From the NCBI GenBank assembly GCA_002943765.1, contig PQWQ01000001.1, positions 4,437,501 to 4,501,500 on the forward strand: a DNA stretch of 64,000 nucleotides, in the 5' to 3' direction. Source of the stretch: Psoroptes ovis. Taxonomy: Eukaryota > Arthropoda > Arachnida > Sarcoptiformes > Psoroptidae. Shown here in pieces: positions 27,140 to 39,007 of this stretch. Positions within the stretch are counted from its first letter, which is position 1. Each line of letters begins with the position of its first letter. The notes below the pieces were generated by a model that worked only from the letters and a program-made list of their open reading frames with translations, did no database searches and was not told the DNA's origin. Made by a program: the position numbers and the translations under genes.

Positions 27140-27718
27140 ATGCCTCGCAATTTCAAAATGAAAAAATGGAAAATTCAAAAGGTTTAATTGTTTATTTCAA
27201 TATTTCACGATCAAAAATGAAATTCATTTTTTTTCATTTTGTTTTAGGCCAAAACAAATACAAACGATAATGAATTTGATCTGGAAAAAGCAAGACATGA
27301 AGTCTTTCAATTAGGTATTAAAGGTTTTTCGGATAAAGATAAACGTTTAGCCAAACAAGAATTGGCTATTCGTTTAGGTGCGAAGGTTTGTATTTCATTT
27401 TTCAATGGCATTCAAACTTATTGATCTCATATCATCAACAAACAGCCAAAAAAGCCACGTGGAAAAAACATCAAACAACATTTGGAAGCGATACGTGAAC
27501 GTAAAAAACAAGAACAACAACAACGTGAACAAATGCGGCAGCAACAGCTGGATGACTCAATTTTATATTCAAAGAAACATTCACATGAACAGCTACAGCG
27601 AAAAAAATCCAAAAAGAAAAGCTTGAATGAAGTACGCGGTATGGATTATCAACTAGGAAAATTCCGCAATGGTGTACAATATTTGAGCCGCGAAGATATT
27701 AAAAAATTGAAAAAATGA
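27140..27718 (+). CDS. C1orf131-like (DUF4602) nucleolar protein
   Basis: Three exons (27140-27181, 27248-27385, 27446-27718) join in phase 0 to give 150 residues, beginning MPRNFKMKKWKIQK. The core EFDLEKARHEVFQLGIKGF, then AKQELAIRLGAKPKK, a lysine/glutamine-rich helix and the end GKFRNGVQYLSREDIKKL align with human C1orf131. That family is reported as a small-subunit processome component, so a role in nucleolar 18S rRNA maturation is likely by homology. The protein is shorter than the human one at the N-terminus. The gene is convergent with the palmitoyltransferase, only three bases separating the two stop codons, so the 3' UTRs must overlap. Confidence 0.85.
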
Positions 27719-27721
27719 TCA

Positions 27722-28683
27722 TCAAATTTGTTTATTTTGTAAATTTTTTTTCGAAAAATATACTGAAAAGTCATTCGATAAATCTGATTTAATCAATGGA
27801 CATAAAAATATTGTCATCATCCAATTATTGCCAAGCGTTTCACGTAGATTATCTTTCCAATCATTTAAATCATAATCATTGATTGAATTTGTACGTTCAA
27901 ATGTTGTTAAATTTTGTCGTAATATATTTAAGTGATATATGAATAAACCAGTAGCAAATATTGCACCAACTACACAAATCATTGAAATCATATTGCATAA
28001 TGTTGTCGATAGGTTAATCATACCCAATACGTAAAATACTATGGGTAATGAATGTGCACCAATTGCCCACCAGCCTAAATGATTGATGTTTGCCCAAATA
28101 TATTGCCAATGCATCGATATTGCATAAATACAGCCAACACCGACGTTCAACAGTAATCCCATAAAATATCTTGGAGTTAAAATACATTTTAAAAATCTAT
28201 CTTGCACTTGTAATTAGAATTAACTTACTTGTAATTTTTATGGCCAATACAACAAGCTAGATAATTGAATAATGGATTAGTTTAAAATCTTAAATCGAAA
28301 TCAAAACAAAACATACCTGTAAAAACACAATGATGATCACGTCGTAATATACAAGTATCACATATTTTACAATGAAATGCACGTGGTGGTACATAAGTTT
28401 CACATCTTAAACAATAAGGCCATTGTTGATCATCTGATTGTTTGATTGTAGGCATAACGATGCCAGCAATCGATGTATTTGTAGTGATACATAAATATAA
28501 ATTCAATAATGTATTTACAAATAAATAAATTGCAAATAAAATATGTAAAAAAGTGAAATTTGACAAGTTATTTTCAATCAAATATGGACGTATTATCAAT
28601 AATTCAAACAGAAATACTGTATTGATCATTAATATAAAAAATGATAATGTAAACAATTCAGAATATCGTTTTTTCCAGATCAT
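27722..28683 (-). CDS. DHHC palmitoyltransferase, ZDHHC24-like
   Basis: This enzyme transfers palmitate to cysteines of membrane proteins, typically at the ER or Golgi. Exons 28317-28683, 28230-28257 and 27722-28169 join in phase to give 280 residues. Two membrane segments come first, followed by the zinc-binding cysteine-rich domain CLRCETYVPPRAFHCKICD and the catalytic RRDHHC motif. CCIGHKNYKYFMGLL follows, then two more membrane segments. The C-terminal YDLNDWKDNLRETLGNNW lines up with YDLGPCHNLQAALGPRW of human ZDHHC24, which separates it from other DHHC enzymes. The cysteine-rich domain is complete only when the 28-nt middle exon is included. Confidence 0.9.
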
Positions 28684-28957
28684 AATGGTGAAATCAAATC
28701 GGAAAAATTGACTAGGTATTCGAATGAATTGATTTTGAAATGTGCCATCAAAATCATATAAATATCTTTTGATACTTTTCTCTTGTCATTTCATCTATAA
28801 TGATTGTGATGACGATCTAAATATGACAATGTCATTATTTCTCATTATTTGGTTGTCATAGAAAATGATAAATATAAAATCAATTTGTTCTCAATTCTTA
28901 TCCCAATTTTTGATTTTTTACATTTCTCTCGCTTTGAATTTAAATTCAAATTTTTAG

Positions 28958-28969
28958 CCCATAGATGGC
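28958..28969 (+). promoter_or_regulatory. CTCF-like 12-mer between ZDHHC24-like and OSTC
   Basis: CCCATAGATGGC lies in the 387-bp divergent gap, about 100 bp before the OSTC start codon. It belongs to the recurrent AGATGGC set. Confidence 0.3.
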
Positions 28970-29070
28970 AATCATTGATGATTTTTTATTCTTTGAATGA
29001 TTCAATCAAAACATTTGATTTAAATCCTTTATGATTCTTGGATTTCGCTTGATTGATTGTCAAAACATCA

Positions 29071-29596
29071 ATGGATACGATTGCTGAATTAATGATTGGC
29101 TTGCCATACAATATTTTAGTGGTTCCAAATTTGAAATTGAAAAAACCATCATGGCTACATTTACCATCATCAATGACTGTTTATAGTTTTGTATTGCTGT
29201 CATATTTTTTAGTTTGTGGTGGTATTATTTATGATGTCATTATTGAACCACCAGCAATCGGTTCTACTGTTGATGAACATGGACATTCACGTCCAGTTGC
29301 ATTCATGCCATATCGTGTCAATGGACAATACATTATGGAAGGTTTAGCGTCATCAATGTTATTTACGCTGGGTGCACTTGGTTTTGTCATATTGGATAAA
29401 ACACATCAACCCACCACACGTAAATTGAATCGTGTATTTTTGATATCAATCGGGTTTTCATTGATATTAGTATCATTTTTTACTACATGGATCTTTATGC
29501 GTATGAAATTACCGTATGTATCTGTTTATTAATTTCTCAAGAAAAATCTTTAATAAACTCTTTTTCTCCCATATATTTAGCGGATATCTTCAATGA
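29071..29596 (+). CDS. OSTC: Oligosaccharyltransferase complex subunit OSTC (DC2)
   Basis: This is an ER membrane subunit of the STT3A-type oligosaccharyltransferase, linking it to the translocon for co-translational N-glycosylation. Exons 29071-29513 and 29581-29596 give 152 residues (human 149). Clear matches to the human protein are PNLKLKKPSWLHLPSSMTVY, GGIIYDVIIEPPAIGS, DEHGHSRPVAFMPYRVNGQY and the C-terminal FMRMKLPGYL. The last five codons (GYLQ and the stop) sit in a tiny second exon. Three membrane segments are visible. It is divergent from the ZDHHC24-like gene with 387 bp between start codons. Confidence 0.97.
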
Positions 29597-29680
29597 AGAC
29601 AACCCACATCATTAAGTATTTGATTTCTGTTAAAAATTTGATAAAATACTACTGTGAAATTAATTTTGATTAAAATTAAA

Positions 29681-29686
29681 AATAAA
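29681..29686 (+). terminator. Likely OSTC polyadenylation signal (AATAAA)
   Basis: A canonical AATAAA lies 85 bp past the OSTC stop codon. Such hexamers are frequent in AT-rich DNA, so this rests on position. Confidence 0.5.
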
Positions 29687-30033
29687 TTTGATTTCAAATT
29701 TTTTCATTTCAAATCGAACCGTTCTCTATGAATTGCCCATTTAAATTTCATGTAATAAAAGAAAATTCGAAAATAAAAATTTATTGCAGTTGTGGTAGTA
29801 GTATGCTTCAATGTTAGATCAATAAAAAATCGAATACGGATGCCGCCGATTTCATTTTAGCCGCGCGCGTTGTTTTATTTATTTATTTTTTCATTCAATC
29901 AATTCAATACACTTGACACTGATAAGAAATGGTCACACCTACAAAAATACATGCACAAACAAACAAACAATGCATGCATTTAAATCAATTTAATCAAATT
30001 TTTTTTTCAACACAATAAAAATAAAAAATCAAA

Positions 30034-30045
30034 CCGCTAGATGGC
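30034..30045 (+). promoter_or_regulatory. CTCF-like 12-mer between OSTC and the BET gene
   Basis: CCGCTAGATGGC is the set member closest to the CTCF core (one mismatch, G for A at position 3). Confidence 0.35.
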
Positions 30046-31240
30046 AAGTGAATCAGTTGAAATTTTATAAATATATATTCGATTCTATCGACAACTATTT
30101 CTGATGCTTCTACCACTGGAACGGTGTTGCCATCAATTTTGGACCGCCATCATTTTTTTTATTATTTATTTATTTTGAGTACTCAAAAAAAAAATGAGCG
30201 ACGCGAATATACATCCTCCTCCTCCTCCTCTTTCGCTCTTTTGACTCTATTTTGACTGAAAAATAATAAAAAAAAATGAAAATAAATAAATAAAAAAATT
30301 CGCGTTTACTGCTCGCGTTTAATTTTTCTTTCTCGTTGTTGTTCCTTCGTCACCCAACTGTTCGCGCTCATCATCGTTTCAATTTTCAATAATAATAATA
30401 ATAATAATTCTTTGAGCTCTATGTATGTGTGTGTGTGTGTGTGTTTTTGACCTGACCATCTTTTTTTTTTGCTACTTTTTTTTTGAAAATTAAATAATGA
30501 AATATGAAGATATAAATTTAAATTTAATTTCACTAAAAATTTAAATAATCAACAAAATATTACAACTTTTTAAAATTGTAAACAACATTTAATAAATTGT
30601 ATTATTATTCATTGTTTGTTTTTTTTTTTTTTTTTGATTAATTTGAATTTGAAATTTATGAAAGAAATAATATTTGAAACATTTACATGTGTTGTGTGTG
30701 ATTTATAAAAAAACAAAAATATCATCGTGGTCGTCGTCTCTTGATGACGGCTTCTTCATTATTTATTTATTCAATTTTTTTACATTTGAATTGTTTTTTG
30801 TGTATGCGATATGTGTTTGTATCACAATTAAGATTGGTTTGTTGTGGCGGTGTTTTTGAAATTCTTTTTTTTTTCGTTCGAATTCATTCATCAAAAATTT
30901 TCAAATTCCTTCTTCACAAATTTCATCAATATTTCAATATTAATTTCAGTCTACAATTGATTTGATTATATCGTTATTTTAATTATTTTATTGATATATT
31001 CCTAATGATAAGCCAAAAAAAAAAATTCTGTAATGCTCTAATGAACCTTGACATTTTGAGTGTAACTACAGTCGTAATAATTCACCATTATTCATCATCA
31101 TAACTAATTTTTTTAAAAAAAATATTTGATTCATCATTCCGTCATTTTTTTCAATCATCTTCCATGTTTGATTTCAATTCATCAATCATATTCTTTATGT
31201 AACTCTGCTATTAAAAAATGCGACATATTTAATATTCTGG

Positions 31241-31252
31241 TCACCAGATGGT
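31241..31252 (+). promoter_or_regulatory. CTCF-like 12-mer upstream of the BET gene
   Basis: TCACCAGATGGT (followed by GCC) sits 253 bp before the BET start codon. It matches the CTCF core except at the two ends. Confidence 0.3.
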
Positions 31253-31504
31253 GCCAGATTTTGATTTTTTGAATCATTTTACTCTTTTTTCTCAGTTTTG
31301 TTTTTGATTATATTTCTTTCACATCACAGCATTTTTTTTTTCGCAAACGCGCGCCATTTTCTCATCTTGATTTTGTTTTGTTTTCATAGTGTTTGTCATA
31401 TTAATTTTTTCTTAATATAAAATTCAGTTGTGTTTTATTGAAGAATAAACCACAAAGAAATATTTGAATGAAATTTCCTACATATTACATCGTTATTTTT
31501 TGAT

Positions 31505-34500
31505 ATGGATACAAGGTTTGTTGCAAATTTGTAAATTCTGTAATTTGATTTGGGAATTTTGTATTAATTCGATTCTGATTTCCATTTTTCTAATCATTTA
31601 GCAATGCAAGTAGTAATGCTGATGCATTAGACCAAAGTTTTTCATCAAATAATTCTGAATCAAACATGTCATCGGCTACATCTACACCAGCTATTGTTAA
31701 TACACAACAACAACAATCATCTAATTTATCTGCATCATCATTACAGACAAGTGCATCCATGCTATGTAATCAGCAGCAGAAACAACAACCGACACAACAA
31801 GATTCATCATCATTGAATCAATCTGTACAGCAACCATTGTCATCGGCAAATTTCGGTAGTGAATTAATAGGAACAAGTCCTGATGGAACTCCGATTTATT
31901 GGACTGAGCCAATACAACCGCCAATCAATGGAAAAGTACAACCGATTGTGTTTCCCCCACCAGACAAACCACATCGTAATACTAATCAACTACAATATTT
32001 ATTGCGTATAATAAATCAAAATCTTTGGAAACATAATTATGCATGGCCATTTAATGAGCCTGTCAATGCAGAAAAATTACAACTACCAGATTATCATACG
32101 ATTATAAGACGGCCGATGGACTTGGGAACGATAAAAAAACGTTTAGAAAATTGTTATTATTACTCAGCTCAAGAATGTATTAGAGACTTCAATTTGATGT
32201 TCAGTAATTGTTATTTATATAACAAAGAGACTGATGATGTTGTAATGATGGCAAAAACTATCGAAAAAGTGTATAATCTAAAAAAGGCCGATATGCCAAG
32301 CGAAGAAATTGAAATACCAATACAGCTAAAAGGTTCCAAAGATAAAGGAAAGAAGGGAAAAGGAAAATCAAAAATCGTTTCTGGGCCGAGAGGTATGTGT
32401 TTTTCTTTTCTTCTTCTATAAATTAAATCAATTTATAATCAGTGATAAATACAGGTATGGTGCCAATGCCAGCAGTTCCAAAGCAGCCTATATCTTCATA
32501 TTATACACCATCACAACAACCGCAATTGCCGACTAGACAATTGAACAATAGTGGTCCGACAGTAGCACAAAAAAGTAATGTTAGTCAAGCATCAATCACA
32601 CCATCATCAACATTAACCGGTAGTAAATTATCTGCAACAACAACGCCTTCAATGGATTCGATTCTGAGCCAAAATTCAACAATTTTACCGCCACAACAAT
32701 CTAATAATTTACCTCAGCGCTCAAGTGTTGATATGAATTCTATCGGTCAGCAGCAACAACAGCAGCCACCACCTCCATCAACAAATTCTCAATATCTTAA
32801 TTCTAGCCCATCAACTGTGATCCCTGTCAATTCAACGATATCAAAAATGCCTAAAAAAGGTGTTAAAAGAAAAGCCGACACGACAACATTAGAGTTAGAA
32901 TCGTCTGCTAATTTTACCGCTCACATACCAACTGAAGAGATTAAACCATCAACGATGAAAACACGTAGAGAAAGTGGTAGACCAATCAAAAAACCATCAA
33001 AAGAATTGCCTGACATTGGTGCACCAAAGCAATCTTCATCGAAGAGCAAAAAAGGAAAACTTACTGAACAAATGAAATATTGCGGAACCATTCTCAAAGA
33101 GCTTTTCTCCAAGAAACATCGAGATTATGCTTGGCCATTTTATGATCCAGTTGATGTAAATAAACTTGAATTACATGACTATTTTGATGTTGTCAAACAT
33201 CCAATGGATTTGAACACAGTGAAAAGGAAATTAGAAAATCGTGAATACAAAAAGCCGGCTGAATTTGCTGCCGACGTTCGTTTGATATTTACGAATTGTT
33301 ATAAATATAATGCACCAGAACATGAAGTGGTTGCAATGGGTAGAAAATTACAGGTGAATATTATTTATTTTATATTGAATAATGAAATGAACCTCTGCTG
33401 GGCAAAAAATCAATCTTTAAACATGATTGATTTTTAATCAACAGAAGAGGAAAATTAAAATTTAAACAAATATAATCGCAATTATATCTTAGAATTTATA
33501 ATAAGAATTATTGTTTCATGCTTTTGTTACATTTTCTTTAATTTAACAATAGGATGTATTTGAGATGAAATATGCAAAAATGCCCGATTTTGATGAACAT
33601 AGTGATGAAAGTGATGACGATGGCCAATCATCCGATAGTAATCATTCATCATCATCTAGTTCAGAAAGTTCTGATAGTGATGCTGATGTATTGAAAAATT
33701 TACAAGATCAATTGAAGAGATTAAGTGAACAAGTGGAACAATTTGCCAAACGAAGAAGTAGTAAGAAAAAGAAACATAAGTCAAAAGTCAAAACAGAACG
33801 TAAAGAACGTGGTGCTGGTAATAGTGGTGGTTTTAAATTGGAAGTTAATGATGATATCGATAATGATTACAGTCATAATCATCATAACAGTACCGTCAGT
33901 GGTAATCATGCAAATTCTGCAGCACTAAATTCACAATATCCAATTAATTCATTTGCTGGATTGAGTGAAACATTAGCTGCAGGAATTGCAGGTGCCGCCA
34001 ATGCTTTGAGTAAGTTGTTCTTGAATGTTATTCTTCAAGCAATGAATATTAATATTTTTTACATCATTTCAATCTTTTTTCACAATAGATGCAAATAATG
34101 TTAATAGTACTAAAAAACAAACAAAAACACCCAAGACAAATCGTAAATCATCCAAAACAGCGAATGTTTCGCAAACAATTAATCGAATCGATTCGGAAGA
34201 AGAAGATAATGCACGCCCGATGAGTTATGATGAAAAGAGGCAGCTCAGCCTTGATATCAATAAATTACCTGGTTCGTATATGATCTTTTTTATAATTTAA
34301 TTGATTTTTTAATTTTTTGATTTGGTGAAAAATTATTCTTAATTAGGTGATAAATTGGGTAAAGTTGTACAGATAATACAACAACGTGAACCAACATTGA
34401 GAGATTCTAATCCTGATGAAATCGAAATCGATTTCGAAACATTGAAACCATCGACATTACGAGAATTAGAAAGTTATGTTGCTAGTTGTTTGAAAAAGAA

Positions 34501-37500
34501 AAATAGTAAGTGATTACTATTCATTTACAATTAACTTTTAATTGATTTAAATTTCAACGTAAATTTCAGCTACGATAAAAGATAAAAGGCCAAGCAAAGC
34601 AAAAGAAGACGCAGAAAAGAAGAAACAAGAAATTGATAAACGTTTAAATGATACTGGACAAATGGCAGCCAATAAGAAAAACAAAAAAGGTTTGACATGA
34701 ATATTATTTACTATAAATTCGAACATGAAAATATTAATCATTTGTTTCATTTTTCTTATTTCACATCCCATATTAATTTGTGGTCAACTTTAAAAATTCT
34801 CAATCAACATTGGCATGTATCATAAATTCAACGAAATCATCTATAAAATTTACAGATCCATATGCATTCACTGAAGAAGAAAATAATGTTAGATTAAGTG
34901 AATCAAGTTCAAGTGATAGTGATTCAAGCAGCGATAGTAGCTCATCATCAAGTTCATCATCGGACAGTTCTGATTCTGAATCAGGTTAGGATATTATACA
35001 AAATGATAACAACCATCACACATTCATATGTTTGTGTGTTTATTATGATCTCCCCTTTATATAAATAATATTACTATTTATTCTTGTTGAATTTTGAATG
35101 AATCTGTTTGAATCTTGAATCCGTCTCCATTTAAAGTGGAATGAAAATTTGGGAGATTTAAAAAAAAATTCGGTTAGATTTCTTAGGAAAAATTTCTTAT
35201 AAAGAATTTACCAAAAAAATTTTCCATTATCAAATCTCATAAATCCTTAAAGTGCAGTGTAAATATTTTTTTTCGAATATTTGTTCATTATTAACAAATT
35301 GATTAATATTTTGATTGACAGTTTTGTCTCATTACACATTAATAACATTATTATTATTCAAATATTTAGCAAAAATGATCTTTGATTATAATAAATTATT
35401 ATTTCCATATATATATTACGATTCATCGATGTATAGACGATATAATATATTTCTTCCATTCATACACATTAAATCCATCATATATTTATTTTCATTATTT
35501 CACTTTTGATTTTTTTTTTTGAAAAATAATCTACCAAAACTACATAGCATAATTAATGTAAATATTTTGTCTATAATGTCTTATATAATTTTAACCCTTT
35601 ATTTTTTTTTTTAACACCAAAAGTCACCCTTATCATTGTGTAAATATAAATTTAAATTTTGTTGTCATCATTATCTATGTTTTTTTTTGCATACCTTCAC
35701 ATTTAATCAAAGACAAACATAAATCATTCGATTTGCTCTGGTTCCTACATTTTTTATACAAAGATGTAAAACGATTGTATTAAATCAAAAATGATTATAT
35801 TTTTGAATAGAATTCGATTATTAAATGTATCATTAAATAATAATAATAAACATTCATTGTTTGAAATTGATTGTTTTGATACTTTTGATTTTCTGTTCTG
35901 ATTGTAAATTTGCACTGCACTTAGTTTATTTTCAAAGGGGTTTTTTCCTTCTTTTTCGGAATTTCAAGGGTTTCTTCGAAATCATTTGTGTGAATAGAGA
36001 GACATCAATCATTTTTCTCACCTTAATTTATTTTTGAATTAATATTTTTTAAAATGATTTGATTAATTGATTTATTTATAAAATTCATTATTATAATAGA
36101 ATCGCCGAAGAAAAAAGGAAATCAAAATAATCAAACCGGTAGTCAATATAATGCACCACAGCATGCACCAACATTTCCTGGAACTTTACCAATAAACTCA
36201 CCTTACACACAAACAACGACCGCATCATCTTCATCGTTTTCAAATAATAATAATACAGCGGCAAGCAGTGGTAATACTGCCGCCATAGGTGGTGGTGTTG
36301 GTGGTTTAAATACTAACTTATCATCGATTGGCATTACACCATCTGCAGCATCTACTTTGCCATCAGTACCACAACCGCCGCCGCCACCATCATCTTCATC
36401 ATCATCATCATCAACATTTCCATCACATAATTTACATGGTCATCCACCATTACCTATTCCAAATATTGGTGGTTTACAAGAACCATTTAATATGAATCCT
36501 AGTATTCAACCAACACCTCCTCCACCAATCATACCACCGCCACCATCATCTACGATGGCTAAAAATATTCCATCCCATTCACAACCTCCGCCACCACCAC
36601 CATCGCAATCGAATTCAGCTAATGTTATTGGTGGCGGTAGTAATCGTGTGAATACAGCACAACAACAATCATTTAGAAAATCGAATACATCCTCATCATC
36701 ATCATCATTACATCAATTAGCATCATCATCGTTTCCAAATTCTCAACATTCATCATCATCTGCCGCACATTTTAAAAATGGTAGAGAATCATTGATTTAT
36801 ATATTTGCTATATTTAGAATATTTATTTTATATTCTCATAATTAGCCAATGTTTTATCTCGAGATCCATCATCTGGTTCATCTTTATGTATGTAATCAAT
36901 ATTTTTGATTGAATAATTTTGATCAAAATTTTAATTTTTTAAATTTTAATATTTTTTCTCATAGTATCTCCTGTCAAAGAAGAACCAGGCAGTCGTTTGA
37001 ATGATCCAGGTAATAATATTGTTTTAACATGATTAGTTTATTTTATAACTATTTTTTTTCATCCATTCACTAGATTTTGTTGCTTATAAATCTAAAACAA
37101 GCAATAATATACATCCAACGATGGACAAAAAAGATTCAAAATCTTCAATGAATTCAGCGAATATACCGAATTCAGCTGGAGGTCTATCTTCGAAGAAAAC
37201 GGTTCGTTCTTTTTAGCAAACACTTTCAATTTGTTTAATCATTGGAACTTTTTTCAATCTAAAAAGGCATCTACAAATGATCCTAAACAAAAAACAATGG
37301 CATCATCATGGTCTAATCAAACAACAACGACTCCAGCAAGTAATGTTGGCATAGGAGGTGCATCAAATGCTGGATTTTTACCCAAAGCAAGTACAGAAAA
37401 TGTATTCGAACAATTTCGAAAACAAGCCAAAGAAAAAGAAACACGTGAAAAACAACTAAAAGTTGCGCAAGAACGTAAACAAGAACAACGGCAACGATTA

Positions 37501-37886
37501 GAAAAACATGGTTTACCAGTCAAAGAAGAAGATGATATGAATATTGCTGGCGTTGGTAATCCATCAATGATTGACCGCACGCGTAAACATAATCCATATG
37601 ATGAAATAGCAAGACATGGAAAATCCACTAATTCATCACCAGCATCGGCAGATTCAAATTCAATGTCGCCAGCATTCACAAATTCAATATCTGAACGTGA
37701 AAGACAGCGACAACGTGAACAAGAACGTCGTCGTCGTGAAGCTGTAAGTGAAATTGATTAATGAATTTAAAATTATTAATATTTATTCATTTATTTTTTA
37801 CTTTTCATCATTATCTATAGACTGCAACACAAATCGATATGAATAGACAAAGTGATATTATGTCAAATTTTGAAGAAACGCTATGA
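31505..37886 (+). CDS. fs(1)h: BET-family bromodomain protein (BRD4 / fs(1)h), long form
   Basis: This nuclear reader of acetylated histones recruits P-TEFb and other elongation factors. Fourteen exons sum to 4188 nt (1395 aa); the first contributes only 11 nt (31505-31515). Bromodomain 1 has YAWPFNEPV and the acetyl-lysine-binding Asn in NCYLYNKETDD. Bromodomain 2 has YAWPFYDPV and NCYKYNAPEHEVV. The ET domain starts RPMSYDEKRQLSLDINKLP. An acidic Ser run (SEED) follows, then a Pro/Ser-rich region. The C-terminal motif QIDMNRQSDIMSNFEETL matches the P-TEFb-interacting end of BRD4-long. Exons: 31505-31515, 31602-32392, 32455-33353, 33553-34009, 34089-34271, 34347-34505, 34570-34689, 34856-34984, 36100-36780, 36846-36887, 36965-37009, 37074-37201, 37267-37743, 37821-37886. 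Retention of the 34985-36099 intron would end the protein at 34989 (917 aa), like short BET isoforms. Confidence 0.95.
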
Positions 37887-39007
37887 AATATATTAAAATA
37901 AAAATTTAGGAAAGAAATAATAATAATACACCAATAATATTTCATCATTACACATCATTTATAAATATTAACACATTTATATTTTGAATTTAGTTCTCTT
38001 TCTTTTTTTTCGATTAATTGAATTGAATTTATATATTTATTAATATTATTATTATTAACATTATTATAAATACATTAAACAAATGAAAACATTACAAACA
38101 TACACCACATACACTTAAACATATACAAACATTTTATATCTGCTCGATTACAAGCATTACAAGCTAAACTCATATTTTATCAATTCAAAAAAAAAAAAAA
38201 AAAAAAAAACAATTGATTGATTGATTGATAATTTAGCAATTCATTCAACCACACACATATTTCATGATGATAATTTTTCATTTATAAAAATTTTCTATCA
38301 TCATCATCATAATCTATCACATCACCATTTCATATTTTTCCACCATTTTTTTTTTCTTCTAAATGTGTATTCATCTTCACCTTTATAATAACAACAAATA
38401 CATCAAACAAACAAACACATCAAATACCACACAACCAACAACCAAATGAACAATTTTCTCTCTTTTCATCGCCATCATCATCATTTTTTCTCTTTTGTAA
38501 ATTATAATAATTGATAATTAATTAATTAATGAATGAAATGATTAATTAATTGAATGATTTTTTTTTTTTTTTTTTTTGATGATAATACAAATGATAATAA
38601 TAATAATAATAATTGATAAAATGTATCATATTTAAAATAATAAAACTTTTTTTTTCATTTTGTTTTTTCGATTATTTCAATTGAATTGAAATATAATAAA
38701 CAAATATTCAAAAAAAAAACAATAACAACAAAAGTTTGGATTAGTGTTTGTGTATGGTCATATGCCAACCACCATCCAATATCCACAAGCAATTTTCATT
38801 TTTTCAAAACACATGAATTATTTGAATTATTTTCTATTTATTTATTTATTTGATTTTTCAAAATATTTCATTAATTTTTTTTTGCATCGAAATGAGTTTT
38901 ATATATATAAATAATCATTAAAATTAAATTAGAATAATACAATAAAAATACAAATATTATATAATTATGAACAAGTGTTGAATTGATTAATGAATTTTAT
39001 ACAAAAT
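37887..39007. other. Convergent 3' region of the BET and METTL3 genes
   Basis: Both genes end here. The stretch is extremely AT-rich, with many AATAAA-like hexamers, poly-A/T runs near 38190 and 38560, ATT/AAT microsatellites, and CA-rich sequence around 38090-38240. An AATAAA lies 11 nt past the BET stop, too near to be an obvious signal. No further gene is seen. Confidence 0.6.

Larger units (their letters stand above)
29597..31504. other. Intergenic DNA between OSTC and the BET gene
   Basis: This holds the OSTC 3' end and the BET promoter. Visible features are GCCGCGCGCG near 29865, CTCF-like sites at 30034 and 31241, a CCT repeat at about 30211-30229, ATA/AAT and TG microsatellites around 30390-30444, and GCGCGCCATTTTC near 31350 about 155 bp before the BET ATG. 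The last could be a YY1-type promoter element. No coding frame is supported. Confidence 0.5.
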
